Shown here: one piece after another, positions 45,336 through 58,517 of the stretch
Layout: each line of letters begins with the position of its first letter
Numbering within the stretch: the first letter of the stretch is position 1
Assembly (NCBI GenBank): GCA_019054805.1
Contig: JAHQIY010000016.1
Location: forward strand, 558,001-622,000
DNA length: 64,000 nucleotides
Direction of reading: 5' to 3'
Source: Brachionus manjavacas
Lineage: Eukaryota > Rotifera > Eurotatoria > Ploima > Brachionidae
Position numbers and translations under genes: made by a program
The notes under the pieces: model-generated
Database searches by the model: none
Seen by the model: the letters and a program-made list of their open reading frames with translations, nothing else
Told to the model about the DNA's origin: nothing

Positions 45336-45598
45336 AAAGGGATCAGCTGCACAGACATCATCATCTAAAAGACATTCTAAAAAAAATGATACAAGTCCGA
45401 AACCAGTCGAATATTAAAATGAAGTCATTAGTTTGGATTCAAAGAAATGTTTTAGATGTAAATCTTCTTTAAGATCAAGTAAATATCAAGACTCATGGCT
45501 ATCATGCCAAAGTTGTGACAATTGGGTCTGTGATGATTGTGGGCCAAAGGGTTTGAGACCTAATCAATCTTTCTATTGTATAAATTGTAAATAGTTTA
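45336..45598 (+). pseudogene. PHD-like zinc finger relict
   Basis: The frame reads KKCFRCKSSLRSSKYQDSW, then LSCQSCDNWVCDDCGPKG and FYCINCK-stop. The spacing C-X2-C...W-X2-C-X2-C-X2-WVC-X2-C...C-X2-C is PHD-like and common in LINE ORF1 and other transposon proteins. The upstream frame (SSSKRHSKKNDTSPKPVEY) is cut by one stop. It is probably the 3' remnant of a mobile-element ORF. Confidence 0.5.
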
Positions 45599-45818
45599 GT
45601 CTTAACGAATCGTTCAAATATTTTTTTACCCGGAAATAGCTTTTTTAGAAAATAATAATAATAATATTAAATATAAAACTAATCTAATTTTAATAGTTTA
45701 TTTTATTATTGGTTTTACAAGAATTTACATAAAGTAAAAACCTTATATTTTCTTGTATTGTGACATGTCACTATTACGGTTACTATTTTTTAGTAAAAAT
45801 TGATTTTTAGGGGTATTT

Positions 45819-45927
45819 TCGAGTTTTATGACATGTCATAAATCGAAATTTTCAACCACTGTTCGACATATATAGAAATGTCACTATTGTAGGATACCCT
45901 ACAAAAATGACATGTCATAAAACTCGA
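45819..45927. repeat. short inverted repeat (20 bp arms)
   Basis: TCGAGTTTTATGACATGTCA at 45819-45838 recurs exactly inverted at 45908-45927. Another GACATGTCA occurs at about 45761. It could be the end structure of a small MITE. Confidence 0.7.
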
Positions 45928-46769
45928 GTAACTACGTTAGTATTTCCATTCATAACAGACCATGTTTGATTTGAATTATTTTAAATATAAAATTTTTGAT
46001 TGTCAAGCCATTGTTGAAAAAAGGATCTCTTACTAGCGTGCTGTTTTTTCTTTACTCAAACAGGTCTACAATTTCTTAGAAGGACCCGCTTGAGACGAAC
46101 TTTTTGCTAGTTTATTTTAATCTCTAATTGGGAAACCAGAAATTAAAACCTTTTTTGGAATAGCAAAAAAGCTTTTCATTTTTAATTTCTCGAGCCATGA
46201 GTTAAAATTCTCTAAAAGTTGGTGGATTTAGCAAAATAACAAAAAGGATGACATGATGTAACTGTTATAAAGAAAAATATAAAATCATGAATCAAAGTGA
46301 AAGAGTTGAAATGAAAAGATTTAAATTAAAATTATTTATTACTTAAGTATTATAAAAATATTTTTAATTATTAAAAGCACACATATTGCTAATAAATCTG
46401 AATATTTGATATTTTTTTCAAGACTTAATTTCTTATTCAATATTTGATTGAAGTGAAGCTAAAATGGATCGAATAGGCCTTAAAAAAAAGTCTTGTAGCT
46501 ATTGCTAAAAAAGCTCTAGAACATCAAGATAAAAAGCATTTAGTCAAAAAATTAAAGAATTAACAAAAACTTTATCGAAGCGAGCACCGAACAGAGTGGA
46601 GTCTCAAAAAGCAAATATAACTTAAATATCACTTTTTTTCTACTAAAATTAAGTAAAAAATTTTTCTAATTTTTATATTCTAATTTTGTTGAAACACTGA
46701 TGAGCGTGATTAATAACGCTGCAGCTATAAACTGCTACTACTACTTAATTAAATATGTAAATACAGTGG

Positions 46770-47278
46770 TGTCGCTTGAGAGGAAAAAGATTGACTACAA
46801 TGATCTTTACATTGACCAAGAAGAAACCCAATCAATAATTGAAGCTGACCTAAAAGACAATGATGAAAATCTGATGCCAAAAACGCCTGGATATCAGCCA
46901 TCAAATCTCAATGACGTAATGTCAGAAATTAGTCCTCAAGACCTCAAAACTTCAGTGTTAGAAGACAGTTTGGTAAGCCATTTAAACGATCTTCTACCAA
47001 TAAGTCAGAGACCTGTAAATGTCCTCTCAAATGATCAGAATGAGACTGAAGCTTTTTTCCAAACAAAAAATCAAATCAAGAGATTTCCCGAATTTGATCC
47101 AAATGAAAAAGAGCTAACCGAAAATGAATCAAAGAAACCATTAGTTGTATTAGAAAATCAAAACGACAGTACCTTCGAGTCTGAATCAAACAGTTCAACA
47201 ACTGAATGTTCAATTCAAGTAGATCAATCATCTAACAAAATTGGTCAGCAAACTGCCAGTCAAGAAAATTTAGAATGA
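46770..47278 (+). pseudogene. LINE-A ORF1, C-terminal part (copy 1)
   Basis: Open frame from the truncation point to TGA at 47276-47278, encoding the acidic C-terminal half of ORF1 (ERKKIDYNDLYIDQEETQ onward). The ATG at 46700 is in flanking DNA and not the element's own start. The stop overlaps the ORF2 start as ATGA. Confidence 0.8.
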
Positions 47279-50087
47279 ACAAGAAGCTAAATAAATCAAC
47301 TTTAAGAACAAAACCTCTTAATAAAACAAGGTTAGTAATTACACACTGGAATTGTCTTCATTTACCTAGTAGGGTTCATCTCTTAGACAATTTTTTAGCT
47401 CAAAAATGTCCCGACATTGTTTTGCTCAATGAATTAAAGATAGATTTGAGTGAGGCAAATATTTATCTTGATTTTCAAAATTATCAGTTCTTAACAAAAC
47501 CACGCAACAAGTACGGAGGAGGAGTAGCTATTTTAATTAAAGAAGGAATCGAATTTATACAAGATTTTTCTTACGAGGAATTCAATTCCGAACTCCTTTG
47601 TATAAAAATGAACTTAGGAAAGAATAATGAACTGTTTGTATTTATTCTTTATAATCCACCTAATGTGCTTCTGAACTTTGAGTTTTTTAAAACAGTAAAT
47701 AAAACATGTAGAAACTACATTTTAGGTGGTGATCTAAACGCTAGAACAAAGCAAATAGGCTGCGTAGGGGAAAATGAAAACGGGATAATATTAGAAAGAA
47801 TAATCAACGAGCTAGACTTTTCAGTAATCAATGATAAGCATCCTACTTTCAATATTTTTAATAAGAATTACTTTGAAATTCTTGACCTTTTTTTAGTTTC
47901 ATCTTCATTGATTGACAAAATTACCGACTTTAGTGTCTTAAATAGTCAAGACATGACTAGTGACCATTTCCCAATCGAAGCATCGATTTCTATGGGCTAT
48001 CAATTAGAAAATAAATCAGCAGCTAAAAGGCTTAACTATAAGAAAGCAAACTGGCAATTATTCAGCGAGATTTTAAATTCTCAAATAGTGAATGTCACTG
48101 AAAGTTCCCTCACAATAGATCAACTAAATGATAAAATAACAGAAAAAATTATTTCTGCTTCACATAAAAGCATTCCATATCTTTCTCAGAAAATTTACAA
48201 AACGAGTCTTCCGCCAAACATTGTTAATTTGATAAAAGAACGTAGGTAAGTAAGAAGAAATTACCAGAAAACTCGCTGTCAAAAGCTCAAGCAAAAATTT
48301 AATCAACTTACATCTGAGTTAAAGGCCTCTTTAAAAAATTCTGGAATCAAAATTGGTTTGATTTTATTGAGAAGATGGGAAAAAACCCACTGACAAGTAG
48401 ACCTTTTTGGAAAAAAATAAATAAATTTAGAACAAAAAAAGGATCAAATTTAATTCCTAAATTGATTTTAAATGAAAGGGAATTCAAAACTAATGAAGAA
48501 AAGGGAAAATGCTTTGGAGAACTCTTATCGTCAATATTTAGTCCTAATTCTGATTTAATTGATACTGAGAAAGATATCGAAATTCTAAATTCTAACTCTG
48601 TTTTCTTTAGGAATTATAACCAGTCTAATTTTAATGATCCAATTTGCTTAAATGAATTAATTATGGCTTTAAAGAGATTAAAAAATGAAGCGGCATCAGG
48701 ACCTGACCAAATTCATAATTTAATGTTAAAAAACTTACCTAGAAATTCATTTATAGAAATCATAGAACTTTTTAATTTAACTCTTCGAGAAGGTAGAGTC
48801 CCGAAAGCGTGGAAAACATCTTACATTACTATGATTCAAAAAAAGGCCTCTAGTTTACACGATCCTTTAAATTTTAGACCAATTAGTATAACGAGTTGTT
48901 TAGGAAAGCTACTGGAACGCATAGTATATTCAAGATTATACAATTTTTTAGAGCAAAATTCACTCCTTATCCAGGAGCAATCTGGATTTAGGAAACACCG
49001 GCGAACAGCAGATAATCTTTTCTTCTTAATTCAAAAAATTGTGGAATCATTTAATAGAAAAAAGAGTTTGCGGCCTTTTTTTGATATTTCTAAAGCCTTT
49101 GATAGGGTTTGGCATGAAGGTTTACTTTTTAAATTGATTAAAATAAATCCACCTCATTACTTGACTAACTGGATAAAATCCTTTTTAGACTCTAGGACAT
49201 TTAAGGTAAATGTGAATGACCATTTGAGCGAAGAATATCAAATAACTGCAGGTGTTCCTCAAGGCTCAGTAATTAGTCCTCTTTTATTTAGTATATACAT
49301 TAATGACATCCCTAAAAGAAACAAAACAAATAATGAATACTCTCTGCTTTTTGCAGATGATCTAGTTACATTCTTCATTTATAACAAAAAAGGGAACCTA
49401 GAAAATAAGATCAATAAATACCTCAACGAATTAGAACAATGGCTTATTAAGTGGAAAATGAAGATATCGGTTGAAAAGTCGTGTTCATTAGTCTTTTCTA
49501 GGTACAAAAAAGAGAGTGATAATCTTAACTTAAAAATTTATGGAAACAGAATAGAGAGACAAAAAGAAATCAAGTTTCTTGGTATTAAATTTGATTCTAA
49601 ATTAAACTTTAATATACTGGTAGATGAAATTAAAGAGCGCTGCAATAAAAGGCTAAATATTATTAAGATATTGTCAAACAAAAAATGGGGTCTTAATCAG
49701 AACACACTAGGAAATCTATATAAATCTTTAGTCGGATCAATTTTAGACTATTCTTTTCCTTGCTTGAATTCATTTTCAGAAAATAATATCAAAAAACTAC
49801 AAGCAATTCAGAATACAGCAGTCAGATCTATTCTTAAGTTAAAATATGATACTCCCTCCAACATCGTACATCATGAGGCTTTTAATAAACTAAAATTACT
49901 AACAGTCTCGAATCGGCTTTTCGAATTGAGTGAGAGATATGTTGGGGCAGGACTGAGTCATTCTATTCCATTGGTTGTAAGACTGGTGAAGGAATACAAA
50001 GAAGGTTTCGAATCAAGATATATTGACTACCCAACTCCATTGTGTAATTGCTACCTTACTATTTCTTCTTTTTTTCCTGAAACTTGA
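47275..50087 (+). pseudogene. LINE-A ORF2: APE endonuclease and reverse transcriptase (copy 1)
   Basis: 47275-48249 encodes the endonuclease, with WNCLHL, LLNELK, GGDLNAR and SDHFPIEA as catalytic landmarks. It is cut by TAA at 48247. 48375-50087 encodes the RT, with GFRKHRRTADNLFF, FFDISKAFDRVW, AGVPQGSVISPLLFSIYIND and LLFADDLVTFF, plus the C-terminal domain. The A6 run at about 48333 is one base short of copy 2 and causes a frameshift. A local shift at NRKKSLRPF (A6 and T7 versus A8 and T8 in copy 2) alters five residues without ending the frame. The polymerase core is intact. Confidence 0.88.
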
Positions 50088-50330
50088 ACTATTTAAACAT
50101 GAGCCACATGTAACAATCTTTTCCAATTTTATATATTCTTAATTTTCATTTATTTAGCTTATTTACTTTTTTTAATTCTTTTTTTTTTTTTTTTTATCTT
50201 ATTTTATTAACTTTAATTTTATTTTTATTTTATTTTATTTCATTTTTATTTTATTTTTTTAATTTTTAACTTATTCTGAAGGAGCTCTAGCTCGGTACAG
50301 AAAACAAATAAATAAATAAATTATATCAAA

Positions 50331-50594
50331 CAAAAAGAGATACTAAAAAAAGATAAATCAAGACATGCAAGAAAAGAAAACAATCTCAAGCAGCTATTAC
50401 AATTAATTAAGTCGTATGCCAAAGAAAATCTTAATCTCAACTTAGACCATGACTTAAATTTGATTCAAGAACAAGAAAACGATAAGTCTGAAAGCGACAG
50501 AGACCTTATCAACATTGATTTCACTATGTTTGAACAAAATTCCAAATTGAATTCGACCAATATAGATTGTGATGAAGAAAAGGAAGACAACTAA
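50331..50594 (+). other. lysine-rich then acidic ORF upstream of the Helitron, 5' cut by LINE-A
   Basis: In-frame codons begin directly after the LINE-A tail (KEILKKDKSRHARKENNLKQ) and end EEKEDN-stop. The basic-to-acidic composition and position suggest the C-terminus of a Helitron-associated or host frame that LINE-A interrupted. The counterpart left of LINE-A may lie near 46480-46620 but is not convincing. Confidence 0.35.
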
Positions 50595-50650
50595 TTTTTT
50601 TTCTCTCTTTTTATTAGATTGTGATTAATGTTTTTTTATTATAAATTTTT

Positions 50651-51724
50651 ATGATTAACAACTTTGTAAAAACCAAATTAATCCACATCCCAGTTGAATC
50701 AAAAGAGAACTTTTTAACACCCACTAATCGAAAAAGACATAGAAGTCTCGAAAATTGCCCCAGAAAAAAAATTAAAACAACTCCCTTTTCACCAATAGAA
50801 GAAGTAACATGTCAACTGACTAATAGATCATATGTAAACTATCAAAACCAATATCTTATTGCTGGTCTACAACAATCTGGCAAACCACTCTCATCGCAAT
50901 TGTTTAGCACAAATCAAGCTCCAACGTCCCAACTCAACTCCCAAAACCAATACCATTATCCAGGACCTTCCAACTTACACAACCTTTACTCTTCACCGTC
51001 AATCACTACAAGTCAAACATATGTAAGAAAAAATGAACCCCCATAATTCTTCGATAACCTTTTTTTTTTAAAGAAAGCAAATACATTTAGTAGTATCTCA
51101 AGTTCACCTAATACCAATTTTTTATTATCGCCCCGGACTATCGATCGGTCATCTGCTCACATTAATGGTCGAAATTTAAATTTTCAATTAGATAACATGT
51201 CTCATGTCAATAGTCCAAACCAATACCCTCATCCAAGACCTTCAACATCCCACAACCTTTATTCTTCACTTTCAATCCCAACAAGTCAAACAAATGTAAT
51301 AAAAATTGAACCCCCAAAAGATATTTTTCTAAAATTTTTTTATTTAAAGCCAGTAAATGCCTTTGGTCGAATCTTGGATTCACCACAATCTTATTATGTT
51401 CAATCGACCAGCATAGTCAATACTATTGGTGTACAACATCAGGCCAACTCGATCCAGTTAAATCAAAATCAGTCGGCTAATTCTCATATTTTACAAAATG
51501 GTATTCAACCCAAAAGATGTAAATGTGGTAGTATATCACACCAACGAATAAATCAAAGAGAGTGTCCATTAAATAAAAAAAGATTGAGTGCATTTATGAA
51601 CGATGATATCGAGTCTGCCATTGAATCAACGACTCAGATAGTACCTACAATAACAGATCATACGTATTTATATTTTTTTTACAAGTCTTTCATAATCGAG
51701 TATTTACATATTTTTACTTTGTAG
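50651..51724 (+). pseudogene. Helitron N-terminal region with an internal tandem repeat
   Basis: Two frames (50651-51046 and 51197-51724) share a repeated unit: NQYHYPGPSNLHNLYSS...NEPP and NQYPHPRPSTSHNLYSS...IEPP, about 39 residues repeated at a ~265-bp spacing. Each unit is followed by a T-rich AG acceptor-like site. The second frame ends with a Cys/His cluster, CKCGSISHQRINQRECPLNK. The function of this region is unknown. Confidence 0.5.
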
Positions 51725-51752
51725 CAAAAAGACCTCAAATGCAAGAAGCTAT

Positions 51753-54621
51753 TTGATTGCCCGTAAAAAATATGATCCTAAAAAGATAATTGGTAAATAT
51801 ATCGATACAGATCCCGATTCAGAGAATTTCGGATCAATTATTCTTCCAAAAAGAACCGTTATCTGTCAATATTGTTCCGGTTCTACGTGGATAGAAGAAA
51901 AATCAGACGGAACATTAACCAATCCTCAATTTGGAATTTGTTGTGCTAAAGGGAGAGATTTGATACAATAGAGATTTGATGAAATCAACATCTGGTGTAT
52001 ACACCTACAGAATAAACGGACCAGTTGTTCAAAGAATCAGCAATTTAAAACCCGATGATTCACAAAACCCAATTTACTCTCAAATCTATTTATATGATCC
52101 GGAGTTTCAAGCGAAATACCGAGAAAATAAATTTAAATCAGTCATTAATATTAACATTCTGAACCGACTTCAAAACTCATTAATGAGATAAAATCCGTAC
52201 GTTAAATTATATCAACAATTAGGCAGAAGGTTCAGGACCGATCCATCTCTCAATTTAAACATTGTCCTTAAAAAACACGTATCCAAAGATAAACGTTACA
52301 ATTTACCAACAGCCCTAGAAGTAGCCGCTTTGATTTCGAATGAAGACTCCGAAGCCTTTAAAAACGAGAACACTTATCCGCTTAAGGATACTCCTAATAA
52401 GAGAACAACAATCGATTCAAATCGAAATGAATCCGAGAAAGTTAAATACGTATCGGCTATGCAATACTATGCGTATCAATTACAAGATCGACCAAATTGT
52501 TTCCCTATTGAATAAGAATTTAATATTAACTTTTTTTAAAAAAGATTCCAACTTGAATTTATTTGGTAGACTTTTTCATCAGTATATCGTAGAACAATAT
52601 GCAGGAAAGGTTGAGAGTGGTAGATTGAGATTTTTACGATTTAATCAGGAAAGTATTCGGGCCGAACTTTATCAAGGGCTAATAGACGCTGTGAACAGAG
52701 AAGATTAAGAAATGGAAAACATCGGTAAGATGGTTATTCTACCGTCTTCATTTACAGGTAGCCCTAGACACATGAACGAACTATTCCAAGATGCTATGTC
52801 TGTTGTTAGAGCTCTCGGTAAACCTGATATGTTTATTACAATGACATGCAATCCAAATTGGCCAGGCCTGAAAAAAAATCTGCTTTTTTCACAAACACCA
52901 AACGATCGTCCGGACTTAGTCGCTCGGTATTTTCGAATAAAATTAAAAATGCTCATCAAAGACCTTATAAAAAATCATGTAATGGGAAGAACAATCGGAC
53001 ATATCTACGTCATTGAATTCCAAAAAAGAGGCCTTCCTCATGCGCATATTCTTATAATATTGCATCCAGACGATAAGATAAAGACAGCTCAACAAGTTGA
53101 CCTTGCAGTTAGTGCTGGGATACCATCAAAAGAAGAATTCCCAAATATTTATAAAATTGTGAAATCGACTATGATGCATGGACCATGTGGTCCAGGTTAC
53201 CCAAATGCACCATGCATGGTAGACGGTAAATGTAGTAAGAAATTCCCAAAGGAATATACTGAAGAAACAATTATGTCAAATAACACCTTTCCAATTTATA
53301 AACGAAGCGCAAATAATCCAGACAATAAATGGGTTGTACCTTATAATCCGTATCTTTCAACGAAATACAACTGCCATATCAATGTAGAAGTGTGTAATTT
53401 TGTCGCAGCAGTCAAATATCTTTTTAAATATGTTTACAAAGGTAATCTTATTAAAAGCATAATAATCTAGAGTTATAATTTTAATTAAAGGCCATGAAAA
53501 GTCTCTTATCTCAATTAATACCGATGATCCTAATGGGCCCAATTCTTTAAGCACTGATACCAGTCTAAAAGTGAATGATGAGATTGAGAAATTCATAGAT
53601 ATGCGCTACATTAGTGCTCCTGAGTGCATTTGGAGACTTTTTCATTTTGGCTTAACCGATCAGTATCCGAAAACCAGAAGATTACCAGTACACCTACCAA
53701 ACCGAAAAACTTGCTTTTTCAAAGCAAATGACCCTAAAGAGAAAATCTTACAAACGTCAAATGAGACAGAACTCACAGCATTTTTTAAGCTCAACAAAAA
53801 AAAACCTGATTTGGCAAAGCAATATTTCTATTATGAAATTCCAAAATATTTTACCTTTAATGAAAAGGAAAAAGACTGGAAAGTTAAGTCCAGGTAAACG
53901 AATTAAGATTAGAATTTAATTATACGATATATCTAAGTTTATTATTTAAGACCAGATGAAACAATAATCGGTAGAATGTATTTCGTTCACCCAAGCGATA
54001 TAGAACGATTTGCTTTACATATTTTATTGATTTATAAAAAAGGACCCGAATCATTTGAAGATCTACTGACGGTTAATGGAGAGTTATGTTCAACTTTTCA
54101 AGAAGCCGCTAAAAAAAATGGGTACCTTGAATCGAATAATCAGTGGTGTGAATCTCTTGAAGAAGCATGTCAAACAATTACAGACATCGAAGAATTGAGG
54201 AAGTTTTTTGTCATAATTTTAGAAAATTGTCAACCTTCAGACATGAAAAATTTATGGGAACGTTTCAAAAATGATCTATCGACCGACATTTTGTACAAAT
54301 ATCGAAACCATAAAAACGATCAAACTCTAAATTACGATGATAAAGTTTACAACACTTCGTTATTTTACATTAGCCGAATTCTCCAGAGTAGTTCCAAAAA
54401 TGTAGAGCAGATATTGGAACTTTTTAAATACGATCAAGACAAGATTATAAATTGTGATGAAATTCGACCAATTTATTCAATCAATAACCTTATTAATGAA
54501 GAGCTAGATTATGACGTCGAAATGTTAAAAAATGAATATGCTGAGAATCATCGACAATTGAATGTAGACCAATTACAAATATTTAATTCAATAATTGAAA
54601 GGATCAACAATGAAAACCAGG
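51753..54621 (+). pseudogene. Helitron Rep (HUH endonuclease) region
   Basis: Starts with the zinc ribbon typical of Helitron proteins (CQYCSGSTWIEEK...GICCAKGRDL), then a frame break at about 51972 and one TAA at 52190. The Rep core has LPSSFTGSPRHMNELFQDAM, TMTCNPNWPGL and the HUH motif RGLPHAHILIIL, followed by KCSKKFPK and KYLFKYVYKGHEK across an intron. After a second intron comes RMYFVHPSDIERFALHILL. The motifs are conserved but the frame is no longer continuous. Confidence 0.85.
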
Positions 54622-54685
54622 GTACATTTAAAAACATCACAATTTAATCATTAATATAACTAAATTAACTTTTCTTTCAAAATAG

Positions 54686-55656
54686 TTGATAATAATCTTT
54701 TTTTTGTCGATGAACCTGGTGGCACTGGGAAGACTTTTCTGTACAACACAATAATAGCTTATTTGCGCTCACAGAACAAAATTGTACTTTCAGTTGCTTC
54801 GTCCGGTATAGCAGCCTTACTTCTACCTGCTGGAAAAACAGCCCATTCTCGATTCAAAATTCCATTGAATCTTACAAATACATCAACTTGCGACATTTCA
54901 GTTTAGTCAGACCTTGCCGAATTGATTCACAAAGCCGATTTAATAATTTGGGACGAAGCCCCCATGATGCACAAACATGCTTTTCAAGCACTCGACCAAA
55001 CCCTCAAAGACTTATGTAAAGTTAAAAACAAAAATTTTGAAAAAATATTTTTCGGCAACAAGATTATGTTATTTGGAGGTGACTTTAGACAAATTCTGCC
55101 GGTTATTAAAAAAGGAAATAGTGCTCAAATCGTTAATGCCACATTAAACAAGTCAACGTTTTGGAATCATGTTACAATCATGAAGTTAAAACTTAATATG
55201 CGAGTGTTAAACAAAACAGGTAGAGACAGCGAAAGAGCTCGAAATTTTTCTGAATTTCTCCTAAGAATAGGAGAGGATAAAGAAAAAAGGTATAAAGATC
55301 CTAATGGTTATGATGATTTGATTGAATTGCCAGAACAACTTATAAATCATTTTGACAAAGAAGGTTTGATCAAGCAAATCTTCCTGAATATTTGCACCAA
55401 GTTAATTTTTTTTTTATTTTCTTATTTTAATTCTTACTTATAACTAATCAAATTTAATTCAGATCAAACCCACATGAATTTATTGATTCGGCTATCCTAT
55501 GTCCAACAAACGAAGAAGTGGATTCGATAAACGAAATAGCAACACCTTTTTGTCAGGTGAGATTATGGAGTATTTGTCTCAAGACTCGGTAGTCGTTGAC
55601 TCCGATACAGCACAATATCCGACCGAATTTCTAAATAGTATCAATCCACCTGGCAT
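54686..55656 (+). pseudogene. Helitron PIF1-like helicase, N-terminal part
   Basis: Walker A is [14 protein letters not shown] and Walker B is LIIWDEAPMMHKHAF, followed by GGDFRQILPVIKKG and LKLNMRV. One in-frame TAG at 54904 (CAG to TAG would explain it) and a one-base shift near 55540 break the frame. The helicase stops at INPPGIP, where LINE-A copy 2 is inserted. Confidence 0.85.
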
Positions 55657-55877
55657 TCCATTTATTTATTTATTTATTTGTTTTCTGTACCGAGCTAGAG
55701 CTCCTTCAGAATAAGTTAAAAATTAATAAAAATAAAATAAAAATGAAATAAAATAAAATAAAAATAAAATTAAAGTTAATAAAATAAGATAAAAAAAAAA
55801 AAAAAAAAAAAAAGTAAATAAGCTAAATAAATGAAAATTAAGAATATACAAAATTGGAAAAGATTGTTACATGTGGC

Positions 55878-58517
55878 TCAAGTTTCAGGAAAAAAAGAAG
55901 AAATAGTAAGGTAGCAATTACACAATGGAGTTGGGTAGTCAATATATCTTGATTCGAAACCGTCTTTGTATTCCTTCACCAGTCTTACAACCAATGGAAT
56001 AGAATGACTCAGTCCTGCCCCAACATATCTCTCACTCAATTCAAAAAGCCGATTCGAGACTGTTAGTAATTTTAGTTTATCAAAAGCCTCATGATGTACG
56101 ATGTTGGAGGGAGTATCATATTTTAACTTAAGAATAGATCTGACTGCTGTATTCTGAATTGCTTGTAGTTTTTTGATATTATTTTCTGAAAATGAATTCA
56201 AGCAAGGAAAAGAATAGTCTAAAATTGATCCGACTAAAGATTTATATAGATTTCCTAGTGTGTTCTGATTAAGACCCCATTTTTTGTTTGACAATATCTT
56301 AATAATATTTAGCCTTTTATTGCAGCGCTCTTTAATTTCATCTACCAGTATATTAAAGTTTAATTTAGAATCAAATTTAATACCAAGAAACTTGATTTCT
56401 TTTTGTCTCTCTATTCTGTTTCCATAAATTTTTAAGTTAAGATTATCACTCTCTTTTTGTACCTAGAAAAGACTAATGAACACGACTTTTCAACCGATAT
56501 CTTCATTTTCCACTTAATAAGCCATTGTTCTAATTCGTTGAGGTATTTATTGATCTTATTTTCTAGGTTCCCTTTTTTGTTATAAATGAAGAATGTAACT
56601 AGATCATCTGCAAAAAGCAGATTTCAAAATAAAAAGTAAACCAATTTAAAATCAATTTAAAAAGTAAACCTTCATGCCAAACCCTATCAAAGGCTTTAGA
56701 AATATCAAAAAAAAGGCCGCAAACTCTTTTTTTTCTATTAAATGATTCCACAATTTTTTGAATTAAGAAGAAAAGATTATCTGCTGTTCGCCGGTGTTTC
56801 CTAAATCCAGATTGCTCCTGGATAAGGAGTGAATTTTGCTCTAAAAAATTGTATAATCTTGAATATACTATGCGTTCCAGTAGCTTTCCTAAACAACTCG
56901 TTATACTAATTGGTCTATAATTTAAAGGATTGTGTAAACTAGAGGCCTTTTTTGAATCATAGTAATGTAAGATGTTTTCCACGCTTTCGGGACTCTACCT
57001 TCTCGAAGAGTTAAATTAAAAAGTTCTATGATTTCTATAAATGAATTTCTAGGTAAGTTTTTTAACATTAAATTATGAATTTGGTCAGGTCCTGATGCCG
57101 CTTCATTTTTTAATCTCTTTAAAGCCATAATTAATTCATTTAAGCAAATTGGATCATTAAAATTAGACTGGTTATAATTCCTAAAGAAAACAGAGTTAGA
57201 ATTTAGAATTTCGATATCTTTCTCAGTATCAATTAAATCAGAATTAGGACTAAATATTGACGATAAGAGTTCTCCAAAGCATTTTCCCTTTTCTTCATTA
57301 GTTTTGAATTCCCTTTCATTTAAAATCAATTTAGGAATTAAATTTGATCCTTTTTTTGTTCTAAATTTATTTATTTTTTTCCAAAAAGGTCTACTTGTCA
57401 GTGGGTTTTTTCCCATCTTCTCAATAAAATCAAACCAATTTTGATTCCAGAATTTTTTTAAAGAGGCCTTTAACTCAGATGTAAGTTGATTAAATTTTTG
57501 CTTGAGCTTTTGACAGCGAGTTTTCTGGTAATTTCTTCTTACTTACCTACGTTCTTTTATCAAATTAACAATGTTTGGCGGAAGACTCGTTTTGTAGATT
57601 TTCTGAGAAAGATATGGAATGCTTTTATGTGAAGCAGAAATAATTTTTTCTGTTATTTTATCATTTAGTTGATCTATTGTGAGGGAACTTTCAGTGACAT
57701 TCACTATTTGAGAATTTAAAATCTCGCTGAATAATTGCCAGTTTGCTTTCTTATAGTTAAGCCTTTTAGCTGCTGATTTATTTTCTAATTGATAGCCCAT
57801 AGAAATCGATGCTTCGATTGGGAAATGGTCACTAGTCATGTCTTGACTATTTAAGACACTAAAGTCGGTAATTTTGTCAATCAATGAAGATGAAACTAAA
57901 AAAAGGTCAAGAATTTCAAAGTAATTCTTATTAAAAATATTGAAAGTAGGATGCTTATCATTGATTACTGAAAAGTCTAGCTCGTTGATTATTCTTTCTA
58001 ATATTATCCCGTTTTCATTTTCCCCTACGCAGCCTATTTGCTTTGTTCTAGCGTTTAGATCACCACCTAAAATGTAGTTTCTACATGTTTTATTTACTGT
58101 TTTAAAAAACTCAAAGTTCAGAAGCACATTAGGTGGATTATAAAGACTAAATACAAACAGTTCATTATTCTTTCCTAAGTTCATTTTTATACAAAGGAGT
58201 TCGGAATTGAATTCCTCGTAAGAAAAATCTTGTATAAATTCGATTCCTTCTTTAATTAAAATAGCTACTCCTCCTCCGTACTTGTTGCGTGGTTTTGTTA
58301 AGAACTGATAATTTTGAAAATCAAGATAAATATTTGCCTCACTCAAATCTATCTTTAATTCATTGAGCAAAACAATGTCGGGACATTTTTGAGCTAAAAA
58401 ATTGTCTAAGAGATGAACCCTACTAGGTAAATGAAGACAATTCCAGTTTGTAATTACTAACCTTGTTTTATTAAGAGGTTTTGTTCTTAAAGTTGATTTA
58501 TTTAGCTTCTTGTTCAT
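55878..58517 (-). pseudogene. LINE-A ORF2 (copy 2), RT core deleted
   Basis: The endonuclease frame 58517-57543 ends at the same TAA as copy 1. Downstream, the A7 run keeps the linker in frame (KKFWNQNWFDFIEKMG). The RT fragment holds GFRKHRRTADNLFF and LFFDISKAFDRVW but then loses about 210 bp, including GVPQGS; AAAAAGTAAACC repeats flank the scar near 56635-56670. A further shift at 56945 breaks KKASSLHNPL. The C-terminal domain (55878-56294) is intact. Confidence 0.88.

Larger units (their letters stand above)
46770..50335 (+). mobile_element. LINE-A copy 1 (APE-type non-LTR retrotransposon), 5'-truncated
   Basis: The copy starts within ORF1 and runs to the 3' end GAAGGAGCTCTAGCTCGGTA plus (AAAT)n. 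Its partner is the minus-strand copy at 55.66-59.79 kb. ORF1 zinc knuckles are lost by truncation. ORF2 is nearly complete but interrupted. Gag-like ORF1, APE endonuclease, RT and a simple-repeat tail place it in the Jockey/I/CR1 group; the clade is not determined. Confidence 0.92.
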
